Of a stretch of DNA of 18,620 bases, positions 6,164-13,409 are shown piece by piece. This DNA is from Collinsella aerofaciens (GTDB taxonomy: Bacteria; Actinomycetota; Coriobacteriia; Coriobacteriales; Coriobacteriaceae), in NCBI GenBank assembly GCA_021641225.1, contig JAJWXI010000003.1, forward strand, positions 20,238 to 38,857. The letters are read 5' to 3'. The translations under genes were made by a program, and so were the position numbers. The number at the start of each line of letters is the position of its first letter. The stretch's first letter is position 1. The notes under the pieces are model-generated. The model did no database searches. It was not told the origin of the DNA and saw only the letters and a program-made list of their open reading frames with translations.

Positions 6164-6805
6164 ATGAAGATCGCTCTCATCAACGAGAACTCTCAGAACT
6201 CCAAGAACCCCATGATCGAGGCTGCCCTTAAGAAGGTTGTCGAGCCCATGGGCCACACCGTCTTTAACTACGGCATGTATGCCGACGCCGACTCTAAGCC
6301 GCTCACCTACGTGCAGAACGGCATCCTTGCCGCCGTGCTGCTCAACTCCGGCGCTGCCGACTACGTCGTGACCGGCTGCGGCACCGGCGAGGGCGCCATG
6401 CTCGCCTGCAACTCCTTCCCCGGCGTGCTCTGCGGCCATGTCGCCGACCCGCTGGATGCCTACACCTTCGCCCAGGTCAACGACGGTAACGCCGTCGCCA
6501 TGCCCTTCGCCCTCAAGAACGGCTGGGGCCAGGAGCTCAACCTCGAGTACACCTTTGAGAAGCTCTTTGGCTTTGGTTCGGGCAACGGCTATCCTGCCGA
6601 GCGTGTTGAGCCCGAGCAGCGCAACAAGAAGATCCTCGACGGCGTCCGCGCTGTGACCATGCGTCCGCTCGTCGACGTCCTGGGCGAGATCGACCAGGAT
6701 CTGGTCAAGGGCGCCCTGGCTGGCGAGCACTTCCAGGAGTACTTCTTCGCCAACGCCACCGACGAGGCCATCATCGCCAAGGTCAAGGAGCTCCTGGGCC
6801 TCTAA
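6164..6805 (+). CDS. RpiB/LacAB-family isomerase, DhuI-like (uronate isomerase replacing KduI)
   Basis: The 213-residue product has the RpiB-family fold; its active-site loop TGCGTGEGAMLACNSFPGV (70-88) matches the RpiB signature CGTGxG. The C-terminal extension (NLEYTFEKLFGFGSGNGYP and beyond) is absent from housekeeping RpiB (about 150 residues). It fits the longer RpiB-like isomerases such as streptococcal DhuI, which convert 4-deoxy-L-threo-5-hexosulose uronate to 2,5-diketo-3-deoxygluconate, the KduD substrate. Its place behind kduD supports this. ATG at 6164 has AAAGG at 6150-6154, whereas the longer frame from 6083 would run through the hairpin flank. It probably shares the kduD transcript and ends at the terminator at 6831-6870. 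Confidence 0.8.
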   Translation: MKIALINENSQNSKNPMIEAALKKVVEPMGHTVFNYGMYADADSKPLTYVQNGILAAVLLNSGAADYVVTGCGTGEGAMLACNSFPGVLCGHVADPLDAYTFAQVNDGNAVAMPFALKNGWGQELNLEYTFEKLFGFGSGNGYPAERVEPEQRNKKILDGVRAVTMRPLVDVLGEIDQDLVKGALAGEHFQEYFFANATDEAIIAKVKELLGL

Positions 6806-6830
6806 TCGCACGACCCATCGCATCTAACGC

Positions 6831-6870
6831 AAGCGGCGGCCGCCCCAACACGGGACGACCGCCGCTTTTT
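6831..6870 (+). terminator. Rho-independent terminator of kduD-isomerase operon
   Basis: AAGCGGCGG (6831-6839) pairs with CCGCCGCTT (6859-6867), with TTTTT following (6866-6870). It lies 25 bases after the stop codon of the isomerase gene. Confidence 0.85.
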
Positions 6871-6880
6871 GCTATCGACT

Positions 6881-6943
6881 GGTGCAATGAGGTCAGGTTT
6901 ACATGCACCAAGTTGGTGCAAAGTAACCTGACCCCCATGCACC
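6881..6943. repeat. Nested palindrome with TGCACC and GGTCAGGTT arms
   Basis: Three nested stems share one centre: GGTGCA 6881-6886 with TGCACC 6938-6943; GGTCAGGTT 6891-6899 with AACCTGACC 6925-6933; TGCACCAA 6904-6911 with TTGGTGCA 6913-6920. It lies between the terminator of the plus-strand operon and the end of the minus-strand oxidoreductase gene, 10 bases from its stop. There is no T-run. It may stabilise the 3' end of the oxidoreductase mRNA or be a dispersed repeat. Confidence 0.6.
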
Positions 6944-6953
6944 AAGGGGTTGA

Positions 6954-8903
6954 CTAGAGGGCGCAGGCCACTTTGTAGCCATCGCCGATGGCGTCGCGGA
7001 TGTTGCCGCACTTGTTGGCGTCGCCCAGCACGTGGGTGGTAACGCCGGCCGCAGCCAGGTCGTCGGCAAGCTTGGTGTTGGGACGATAGCCCATGGCGAG
7101 CACCAGCGTATCCGCACCGGTGATGGTGTGGATCTCGCCGTCCTTCTCGTAGCTGATAGTGTCCTCGGTGATCTCGGTCACCTTGGCCTCGGTCAGCACG
7201 TGAACGCCCTTGGAGAGCATGCGCGTGATAAGTACCGCGCGGCCGGCGCCGCCCTCGTTGGCGGCGAGCGTCTTGGTCATCTCGATGACGGTGACATCGC
7301 GGTTGGCCGGCGACAGGTCGTTGACCAGCGGAGCCAGATAGTCAGCCGTCTCACAGCCGACGGTGCCGCCGCCCACGATGACGATCTTCTTGCCCGGGAA
7401 GGCGTTGCCGCCTAGCAGATCGTCAGCCGTCATGACCTGCTTAAAGTTCTGCATAAAGGCCGGAGCGATGGGCTCGGCACCATAGGCCAGGACGACCTCG
7501 TACCCGGCGTAGTCACGCTGAATGTCCTCGGCAGAAAGCTCGGTACCAAAGATGCACTTCACGCCGGCCTCGGCAAGACGGCGATACTGATACTTGATCA
7601 CACGGGTGAGCTCCTGCTTTGCCGGCGGGACGGCTGCAATGCGCATCTCGCCGCCCGGCTCGTCCTGCTTGTCCACGAGCACCACGTTATGGCCGCGCTT
7701 GGCGGCAATGAACGCCGCCTCCATGCCAGCGGGACCAGCGCCCACGACCAGCACGTTTTTGGGAGTAGCGGCAGGCTCGTAGCCGGCCTCGTCGCGTTCT
7801 ACGTCCGGGTTGACGGTGCAAGAGATGCGCTTGCCAAACATGATGCCGTTCAGGCAGCGCAGGCAGCCGATGCAGGGACGGATCTCGTCGGCGTTGCCGG
7901 CAGCCGCCTTGTTGCAGAACTCGGCATCGCACAGATTGGCACGGCCCATCATGCAGATGTCGGCGGCGCCGTCCTCGATCAGTTCCTCGGCAATCCATGC
8001 CTCGTTAATGCGGCCGACCGTGGCGACGGGAATGTTGACGTGCTTTTTGATCTCGCGCGAGCAGGCGGCGTGCGAAGCCTGCTGCGTGCCGGCGGCGGGA
8101 ATCGCGGAGCCGCGCTTGATGGTGGTGCCGCCCGACACGTGGATCATATCGACGCCGGCCTTCTCCAGGCGACGCGAGACATAAATCATATCGTTGAGAG
8201 TCAGGCCGCCATCGGTGTACTCGTCGCCCGAAATACGAACGTCGATGATGAAGTCCTTGCCGCAGCGTTCGCGAATCTCGGCGATGACCTCGAGCAAGAA
8301 GCGCATACGGGCATCGAGCGAACCGCCGTATTCGTCGGTACGCTTGTTGTAGAGCGGGGTCAAGAAGCCGCCGAGCATACCGTGGGCGTGGGCAGCATGA
8401 ACCTCGACGCCATCGACGCCGGCCTTCTGCATACGCACGGCAGCGTCGCCAAACTGATGCGTAAGCTCATGGATCTCATCGACCGTGATGGGACGCGGCG
8501 CCTCGCGGGCATAAGACGGGCCCACGAAGGACGGAGCAATCAGGCGCGGCGTGCCCGGGATGTTAAAGGCCATATAAGCGGGGTGGAAGAGCTGCGGCAT
8601 GATCTTGCAGCCGTACTCGTGCACGGCGGCGGCGAGCTTTTCCCAACCGGGAATGAACGTGTCGTCATAGCAGCACATATCGCCCGGCAGGTAGGTATAG
8701 GTGGGCTCGACGGTCACGACCTCAGTAATGATGAGGCCCACGCCGCCCTTGGCACGGGCGCGGTAGTGGTCGACCAGGTCGTCGGTCACATAGCCGTGAT
8801 CGGCCAGGTTGGTAGATACCGGCGGCATAAAGACGCGGTTCTTGACCTCGGTCGTACCAACCTTGATGGGGCTAAAGAGCATCGGATAGGCGGAGGACTC
8901 CAT
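6954..8903 (-). CDS. Old Yellow Enzyme-type NADH:flavin oxidoreductase (FMN, 4Fe-4S, FAD)
   Basis: The 649-residue product has the layout of 2,4-dienoyl-CoA reductase, trimethylamine dehydrogenase and BaiCD/BaiH enzymes. An FMN-binding TIM barrel spans about 1-370 (HAAHAHGMLGGFLTPLYN 169-186; YGGS). A 4Fe-4S site follows (Cys344, Cys347, Cys350, Cys362). The C-terminal half has FAD and NAD(P)H domains (VVGAGPAG ending at 393; VGGGTVG about 510-516). These enzymes reduce activated C=C bonds in anaerobes; the substrate here is unknown. ATG at 8903 has GAAAGGA at a good distance. The gene converges on the kduD operon and has no evident pathway link to pectin. Bile-acid or dienoate reduction is possible but not shown. 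Confidence 0.88.
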   Translation of the reverse strand: MESSAYPMLFSPIKVGTTEVKNRVFMPPVSTNLADHGYVTDDLVDHYRARAKGGVGLIITEVVTVEPTYTYLPGDMCCYDDTFIPGWEKLAAAVHEYGCKIMPQLFHPAYMAFNIPGTPRLIAPSFVGPSYAREAPRPITVDEIHELTHQFGDAAVRMQKAGVDGVEVHAAHAHGMLGGFLTPLYNKRTDEYGGSLDARMRFLLEVIAEIRERCGKDFIIDVRISGDEYTDGGLTLNDMIYVSRRLEKAGVDMIHVSGGTTIKRGSAIPAAGTQQASHAACSREIKKHVNIPVATVGRINEAWIAEELIEDGAADICMMGRANLCDAEFCNKAAAGNADEIRPCIGCLRCLNGIMFGKRISCTVNPDVERDEAGYEPAATPKNVLVVGAGPAGMEAAFIAAKRGHNVVLVDKQDEPGGEMRIAAVPPAKQELTRVIKYQYRRLAEAGVKCIFGTELSAEDIQRDYAGYEVVLAYGAEPIAPAFMQNFKQVMTADDLLGGNAFPGKKIVIVGGGTVGCETADYLAPLVNDLSPANRDVTVIEMTKTLAANEGGAGRAVLITRMLSKGVHVLTEAKVTEITEDTISYEKDGEIHTITGADTLVLAMGYRPNTKLADDLAAAGVTTHVLGDANKCGNIRDAIGDGYKVACAL

Positions 8904-8940
8904 ACAGGCTTCCTTTCGTTTGAGCCGCGTGGCGGCACTT

Positions 8941-8963
8941 GCTGATTCCTCTATCGTATCAGC
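8941..8963 (-). promoter_or_regulatory. Possible LysR-type box upstream of the oxidoreductase
   Basis: GCTGAT (8941-8946) and ATCAGC (8958-8963) form an interrupted palindrome of the T-N11-A form seen in LysR-regulator sites, 38 bases upstream of the start codon. A weak minus-strand -10 candidate (TACGAT, 8958-8953) overlaps it. No regulator gene is nearby, so this is tentative. Confidence 0.3.
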
Positions 8964-9013
8964 ACCCGCCTGATGCGCGACCTCACACGCTCCCCCAGCT
9001 TTCGCTCGACCCA

Positions 9014-9086
9014 GAAAAAAGTTGCGGTGGAATAGTTCCTGAATGAGGCTCTTGGCGCACCAAACAGGAACTATTTCACCGCAACT
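9014..9086 (-). terminator. Rho-independent terminator of the GltD-like gene, repeat-family type
   Basis: On the minus strand 9086-9065 pairs with 9041-9020 over 22 positions with a single G-T type mismatch. The run CTTTTTTC follows. The outer stem AGTTGCGGTGAAATA and the preceding CCTTATC match the hairpin at 225-294. The inner stem (GTTCCTG) and loop are different but still pair. It lies 17 bases after the stop of the gene at 9104-10321. Confidence 0.85.
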
Positions 9087-9103
9087 GATAAGGGTGGGAT
9101 GGA

Positions 9104-10321
9104 TTAGAGGCCCAGGTAGGATGTCATGCCTTCGACGGCGAGCTTGGCGCCGGCCACGGCATGGACCACGGTGAGCGGGCCGTTGACCACGTCGCCGGCG
9201 GCAAAGACGCCGGGCACGGTGGTCATGCCGTGCTCATCGACCGAAAGCAGGCCGCGATGGTCGGTCTCCAGACCGCCCGTCGTAAGCACGAGCTTGTCCT
9301 TGGGCACCTGCGAGGCCGCGATGACGATGGTGTCGGCCGCGGCATGGTCGAGCTCTCCCTCATAGCCCACCACGTTGTTGTCCTCGTCGAAGATGGCCGT
9401 CTCGAACACCGGGCCGTTATCGTCGATGGCGCAGATGGCCTTGCCGCACACGATCTCGGCACCGTCGAGCTCGGTCAACTCGACCTCATCGTCGATGGCA
9501 GAGATGTGGCGCGAGCGGGCATACACGGTGACCTTGCGGGCACCCGAGCGCAGGGCGGTGCGGGCCACATCCATGGCCACGTTGCCGGCACCGATAACCG
9601 CCACGTTCTGTCCGATCGCCACACTTGTGGGGTCGACCAGATAGTCGATACCAAACAGCACGTTACCGCGCGACTCGCCGGGAATGCCCAGCTTGCGGGC
9701 GCGCCAAGTGCCGGTGCCCACAAAGACCGCGTCGTAGCCGTCGCGCAGCAAATCGTCGATATGCAGTGCGCCGCCGATGGTGGTCGAGGGACGCACGCGC
9801 ACGCCGAGTGAGCACATCACGTGGCGGTACTTTTGCACCAGCGAGCGCGGCAGACGGAACTCGGGGATGCCGTACTCCAGCACGCCGCCGATCTCGGGGC
9901 GCTGCTCAAACACGGTGACCGCGCAGCCCAGCTGGGCCATCTTAATCGCCACGGTAATGCCGGCAGGGCCCGAGCCGACCACGGCGACCTGCTTGCCGCA
10001 CGACGGCGCAGGCTTCCACTCCTTGCGGTCGAGGTACGCCGTGGAGATATAGTTCTCGATGCTCGAGAAATGCACCGGCGTGCCTTTGCGGCCCTGGATG
10101 CATGAACCCTCGCACTGGCCCGAATGGTTGCACACCATGGAGCAAACCGCGCTCATCGGGTTGTTCTGGAACAGCAGCTCGCCCGCTTCCTCCAGACGAC
10201 GCTGCTTAAACAGATCGATGACCTGCGGAATAGGCGTCTGAACCGGACAGCCCTTGATCTGGCAGAACGCCCTTTTACAACCCAGACAACGATTTGCTTC
10301 CTCGACAATGTGGATAGCCAC
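9104..10321 (-). CDS. GltD/PreT-like NAD(P)-dependent FAD/Fe-S oxidoreductase
   Basis: The 405-residue product resembles the glutamate synthase small subunit and the PreT/NfnB-type electron-transfer flavoproteins. Two cysteine clusters at the N-terminus would bind 4Fe-4S centres (Cys12, 15, 20, 25 and Cys60, 64, 70, 74). A FAD motif VVGSGPAG ends near residue 121, an NAD(P)H motif IGAGNVAMDVA lies near 245, and GVFAAGDVVNGP closes the FAD fold. The length is nearer PreT than GltD, and no large glutamate synthase subunit is adjacent, so it may feed electrons to another partner. The start is GTG at 10321, with AGAGGGGA just upstream. A terminator follows; it need not be cotranscribed with the Old Yellow Enzyme gene. 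Confidence 0.85.
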   Translation of the reverse strand: MAIHIVEEANRCLGCKRAFCQIKGCPVQTPIPQVIDLFKQRRLEEAGELLFQNNPMSAVCSMVCNHSGQCEGSCIQGRKGTPVHFSSIENYISTAYLDRKEWKPAPSCGKQVAVVGSGPAGITVAIKMAQLGCAVTVFEQRPEIGGVLEYGIPEFRLPRSLVQKYRHVMCSLGVRVRPSTTIGGALHIDDLLRDGYDAVFVGTGTWRARKLGIPGESRGNVLFGIDYLVDPTSVAIGQNVAVIGAGNVAMDVARTALRSGARKVTVYARSRHISAIDDEVELTELDGAEIVCGKAICAIDDNGPVFETAIFDEDNNVVGYEGELDHAAADTIVIAASQVPKDKLVLTTGGLETDHRGLLSVDEHGMTTVPGVFAAGDVVNGPLTVVHAVAGAKLAVEGMTSYLGL

Positions 10322-10355
10322 GCGATTCCCCTCTGATTCGCATCAACACAATAAC

Positions 10356-10376
10356 GGGCAGTTCCAGATGCTGCCC
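10356..10376 (-). terminator. Weak stem-loop after the TIM-barrel isomerase gene
   Basis: GGGCAG (10356-10361) pairs with CTGCCC (10371-10376) around a 9-base loop, in the 97-base gap before the GltD-like gene. On the minus strand it is followed by GTTATTGTG, only a poor T-run. It could terminate the GH105-isomerase transcript inefficiently. Confidence 0.35.
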
Positions 10377-10418
10377 AGTACCGGCTAGCCCAGCCGTCCA
10401 TAGCGGCCGCCAGCCACG

Positions 10419-11324
10419 CTACATCTCCCGATGCGCGCCTTCGCAACGGGCAGACATACGCTCGAGCATCGTCAGGCAACCGGCCGCCGTCGCCGGCACG
10501 CTGTTCTCGACCACACACGGAATACCCGGGCAGGCAGCGGCAGCCCAGGCAACGACGGGCTCAAAGTCGTAACGACCCGTCTCGCCCACGCCATGGCACA
10601 CCAGACGCGAACCCGTGCCATCGCACCAGCCGGCCTCATCCTCGTTGTTCACGACCTCGTAGTCCTTGGCATGCAGCACGCGGACCTTGCTGCCGCACAG
10701 ATAGAGCATGCGCGAGGTAATATCCTGCGCCTCGTCGACAACGCTCGGATGCAGCAGCGACACCGGGTCGTAAATCACACCGAGCGCCGAGCTCGGCACG
10801 CGCTCGAGCACCTCGCGGCAACGCTCCGGCGTGTTAACCGTCTCATTCCAGCCAGGCTCGATCAAAATCTGACCGCCCATTGCCTCGGCACGACCACAGA
10901 CATACTTGAGACCCTCCACAAATGCGTCGAGTGCCTCGTCGGTCATGCGATCGTCCGCCACAGCGTTCTGCACGTTGGGACGACCGGTCTCGGTGCCCAC
11001 CGGGCAGCCACCGAGCATCTTGGCAAAGTTCAGGCATGCCTCGTACTCGGCATAGTTATCCATGAGCTGTTGGCGATCGGGCGTCGCCAGGTTTTTATAG
11101 CAGCCGAACACGGCGACCGAAACGCCCGCCTCGTCGAGCACCGCACGCAGGTGGTCGGCAAGCTCGCGCGTAAGGCCCAAACGGTTGATGCCCATCGACT
11201 TATAGAGCACCTTGCTCGGGAGCTGGATGCACGAAAAGCCCAGCTCGCCTGCCATGCGAATGCGCTCCTCGACCGTTCCCTGCGGAAGGTCGTGCAGGCG
11301 CACACCCGGAGTAATAGCCCCCAC
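10419..11324 (-). CDS. TIM-barrel sugar (phosphate) isomerase/epimerase
   Basis: The product (about 301 residues) belongs to the xylose-isomerase-like TIM-barrel (AP endonuclease 2) superfamily. Likely metal ligands lie in ILIEPGWNE, GVIYDPVSLLHPS, VRVLHAKDYEV and PCVVENS, in the order usual for this fold. It probably isomerises or epimerises a sugar released by the pectin enzymes; the substrate is not known. Start choice: the frame opens at 11372, but GTG at 11324 is favoured. It follows AAGGGA (11340-11335) by 10 bases and begins one base after the stop of the GH105 gene. GTG at 11333 would leave no room for the ribosome site. The tight junction implies translational coupling with the GH105 enzyme. 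Confidence 0.8.
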   Translation of the reverse strand: MGAITPGVRLHDLPQGTVEERIRMAGELGFSCIQLPSKVLYKSMGINRLGLTRELADHLRAVLDEAGVSVAVFGCYKNLATPDRQQLMDNYAEYEACLNFAKMLGGCPVGTETGRPNVQNAVADDRMTDEALDAFVEGLKYVCGRAEAMGGQILIEPGWNETVNTPERCREVLERVPSSALGVIYDPVSLLHPSVVDEAQDITSRMLYLCGSKVRVLHAKDYEVVNNEDEAGWCDGTGSRLVCHGVGETGRYDFEPVVAWAAAACPGIPCVVENSVPATAAGCLTMLERMSARCEGAHREM

Positions 11325-11325
11325 G

Positions 11326-12564
11326 CTATTCACATCCCTTGCAAGCGTTGATGCCCGGGGTGTATCCGCCAAACGGGTCCTCGATGGAGCACACGCCCGA
11401 GGGGGCCAGCGGGTCGCGCTTGCCGGCCAGCTTGTCGTGGTGCATGGTCTCGATATAGGCCAGCACCAGCGGCGCCACGCCCTTCGCGTCGTTTTTGACG
11501 ATGGGCTCGCTCATGTAGTAGCCAAAGGTGCCCTCGCGGTGCGTGGTGTTGCCCAGGCCCGCGACCAGGCAGATGTTGTCGAGTGCCAGCTGCCCATCAT
11601 GCTCGGACAGGCAGGTCTCGCAGATGCCGTCGAAGGCGCGGCGGCCATGCTGGTAGTAGCGCTCGCCCAGCACGCCCAGGCGCACGCCCTTCATGATGGC
11701 GTTGGCGAAGATGGCGCTGCCGCTCTCCTCCAGGTAGTTGGGGGCGATGTTGGGCAGGTTGATGACCTGGTGCCACATGCCGGTCTTCTCGTCCTGATAC
11801 GGCAGCATGGCGTCGATCAGGTCGTGGAACATCTTGCGGATCTCGTCCTTCTCGGCCGACATCGAGGGCGGCATGAGCTCCCAGGTATCGATGAGCGCCA
11901 TGGCGAACCAGCCCTCGGCGCGCAGCCAGAAGTTGGCCGAAAGGCCGGTGACGGGATCGCACCAGAACTGCTTGCGGCTCGCGTCGTAGGCGTGATAGTA
12001 CAGGCCGTTGAGGGGGTTGCGCATCAAATCGTGCACCACTTGGAACATATGGAAGCTATCCGAGCAGGCACGGCGGTTGTGGAAGCTCAGCTCGTACTGC
12101 ATGTAGAACGGCTGGGCCATGTACATGCCGTCGAGCCAGATCTGGTTGGGGTAGACGGCCTTGTGCCAAAACACACCCTCTTTGGTACGCGGCTGGGTTT
12201 CGAGCTGACGATAGATGGTATCCATGGCGGCACGGTACTTGGGCTTGCCCACCAGGTCATAGAGTTTGTAGAGGGTTTTGCCCGCGTTGACGTTGTCGAG
12301 GTTGTACTCCTGGGGATCGTAATGCTTGATGGTGCCGTCATCCTGGACAAAGAAGTCGATATAGTCGTCGGCGAAGGTCAGGTAACGCTGCTCGCCGGTG
12401 ATCTCGTACAGCTCGATGAGTGCCTTGATCATGCAGCCGTCAATGTAATTCCAGGTGTTCTCCTTGCCGGCGCGAAGCTTTTCGATATTCCAGGCCGGCG
12501 CCTGAGGCGTAGAGGTCTCGATCAACTGCTCGATATAACGGTCCAGAATCTGATTGCAACCCAT
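11326..12564 (-). CDS. GH105-type unsaturated rhamnogalacturonyl/galacturonyl hydrolase
   Basis: The 412-residue product matches family GH88/GH105 (YteR/YesR). It is an alpha/alpha-barrel enzyme that hydrates the double bond of terminal unsaturated galacturonate and so frees it from oligosaccharides. Visible landmarks are YNLDNVNAGKTL with Asp90, and WLDGMYMAQPF (143-153), whose Asp145 corresponds to the catalytic acid of YteR. RAEGWFAMAL (215-224) is also present. There is no signal peptide, so it acts in the cytoplasm. ATG at 12564 has GAGGGG upstream. It has its own promoter region with two TGAACGTT operators (12590-12605, 12631-12646) and runs directly into the isomerase gene. Confidence 0.9.
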   Translation of the reverse strand: MGCNQILDRYIEQLIETSTPQAPAWNIEKLRAGKENTWNYIDGCMIKALIELYEITGEQRYLTFADDYIDFFVQDDGTIKHYDPQEYNLDNVNAGKTLYKLYDLVGKPKYRAAMDTIYRQLETQPRTKEGVFWHKAVYPNQIWLDGMYMAQPFYMQYELSFHNRRACSDSFHMFQVVHDLMRNPLNGLYYHAYDASRKQFWCDPVTGLSANFWLRAEGWFAMALIDTWELMPPSMSAEKDEIRKMFHDLIDAMLPYQDEKTGMWHQVINLPNIAPNYLEESGSAIFANAIMKGVRLGVLGERYYQHGRRAFDGICETCLSEHDGQLALDNICLVAGLGNTTHREGTFGYYMSEPIVKNDAKGVAPLVLAYIETMHHDKLAGKRDPLAPSGVCSIEDPFGGYTPGINACKGCE

Positions 12565-12589
12565 TGCTGTCCCCTCTGACGTTATTGAT

Positions 12590-12605
12590 GGGTGAACGTT
12601 TCCCC
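12590..12605 (-). promoter_or_regulatory. TGAACGTT-type operator, proximal site of the GH105 gene
   Basis: GGGTGAACGTTTCCCC is an imperfect palindrome centred on CG at 12597/12598, about 25 bases before the start codon. It lies downstream of the presumed transcription start. Its centre is 41 bp, about four helical turns, from that of the second site at 12631-12646. Confidence 0.6.
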
Positions 12606-12618
12606 TAGTGTAACGCGA

Positions 12619-12658
12619 ACGGGGATTATAGGGTGAACGTTAACCCTATAATCCCCGT
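12619..12658 (-). promoter_or_regulatory. 40-bp near-perfect palindrome: promoter and operator of the GH105 gene
   Basis: All positions from 12619 to 12658 pair symmetrically except one (12635 with 12642). The centre is the operator GGGTGAACGTTAACCC (12631-12646). The arms carry TATAAT on both strands: 12630-12625 on the minus strand, suited to the GH105 gene, and 12647-12652 on the plus strand. No good -35 box is seen. No T-run follows, so this is unlikely to be a plain terminator of the esterase gene upstream. A bound repressor would sit in the promoter spacer. Confidence 0.6.
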
Positions 12659-12671
12659 GAACGGCAGACTT

Positions 12672-13340
12672 TTAACGGCAGACGGCGGTGAGGCCCGCGG
12701 CGATGCGATACGCCAGGCGCTCATAGCCGGCAGGGCTGTAATGCAGACCGTCCGGCATGTAGAGCTCGCGGTGCTCCGGCAAAAACGGGCTGATGCCGCT
12801 TTGCGCATACAGGTCGATCACCGGCACGGAATAGCGGTCGCAAACCTCCAGCATCGCCTGCACATAGGCGTCTTGCGTCAGGCCCAGATGGTTGAGCTCG
12901 TCGCTTGCCGGGATATCCTTCTCGTGTTTGCCGCTCGTCTTGCACGGCGTCATAAACACCAGCTTTGCCTGAGGCGAGCGCGCCGTGATGGTGCGGATCA
13001 GGTAGTCGAGCGCACCGTAGAACTCGTGCACGTCCGTGCTGCCCAGCTCTCCCAGCGGCACGTTACGGCTAAAGTCGTTAACGCCGCCAAAAACGATGCA
13101 GATATCTGCCGTGTGATCGATGCCGTCCAAGCGCTCGACAAACGAATCGCTACGGTCGGCCTTGACGGCAATACGCGAACCCTTAATACCAAAGTTCTCG
13201 ATCGTAGCGCCGCCCAGCAGCGCACCCAGGTGCGAGGTCCAAGAGATGTCGTTGCCTCCCCCGCCGCATCCGTTATCGCCCCAGGTGGTCGAATCGCCAA
13301 AGCAGCAGATGGTCGATTCGCTCAAGTTTTTCGTTTCCAT
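12672..13340 (-). CDS. SGNH/GDSL-family esterase, possible pectin acetylesterase
   Basis: The 222-residue product has the four SGNH blocks: FGDSTTWG (Ser17), a glycine block FGIKGSR, GGVND (Asn88) and DGLHYS (Asp197, His200). SGNH enzymes remove acyl groups from carbohydrates; with these neighbours the likely substrate is acetylated (rhamno)galacturonan, as for CE12-type enzymes, but lipase or thioesterase activity is not excluded. There is no signal peptide. ATG at 13340 has GAGGAG nine bases upstream and similarity begins there, so the longer frame from 13400 is rejected. It lies 69 bases after the pectinesterase-hydrolase gene on the same strand, probably in the same transcript. Confidence 0.85.
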   Translation of the reverse strand: METKNLSESTICCFGDSTTWGDNGCGGGGNDISWTSHLGALLGGATIENFGIKGSRIAVKADRSDSFVERLDGIDHTADICIVFGGVNDFSRNVPLGELGSTDVHEFYGALDYLIRTITARSPQAKLVFMTPCKTSGKHEKDIPASDELNHLGLTQDAYVQAMLEVCDRYSVPVIDLYAQSGISPFLPEHRELYMPDGLHYSPAGYERLAYRIAAGLTAVCR

Positions 13341-13409
13341 ATTCTTCTCCTCACCCGCGCACCGGCGGTCATACAGGTACATACCGTTCATTCGCAACAT
13401 GCCGAGGGA

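Noticed and set aside
7689..8945. Plus-strand open frame of 418 codons
   Set aside because: It is antisense to the Old Yellow Enzyme gene, which has full family motifs. Its translation is low-complexity and rich in Gly, Ala, His, Asp and Val, as usual for shadows in GC-rich DNA.
6954..10321. A bile-acid-converting (bai-like) or pyrimidine-degrading operon
   Set aside because: The two flavoproteins resemble BaiCD/BaiH and PreT only at family level. No other bai or preA gene is present, and the isomerase and terminator layout gives no support.
11212..12579. Plus-strand open frame of 455 codons
   Set aside because: It is antisense to the GH105 gene and part of the isomerase gene, and shows no recognisable domain.
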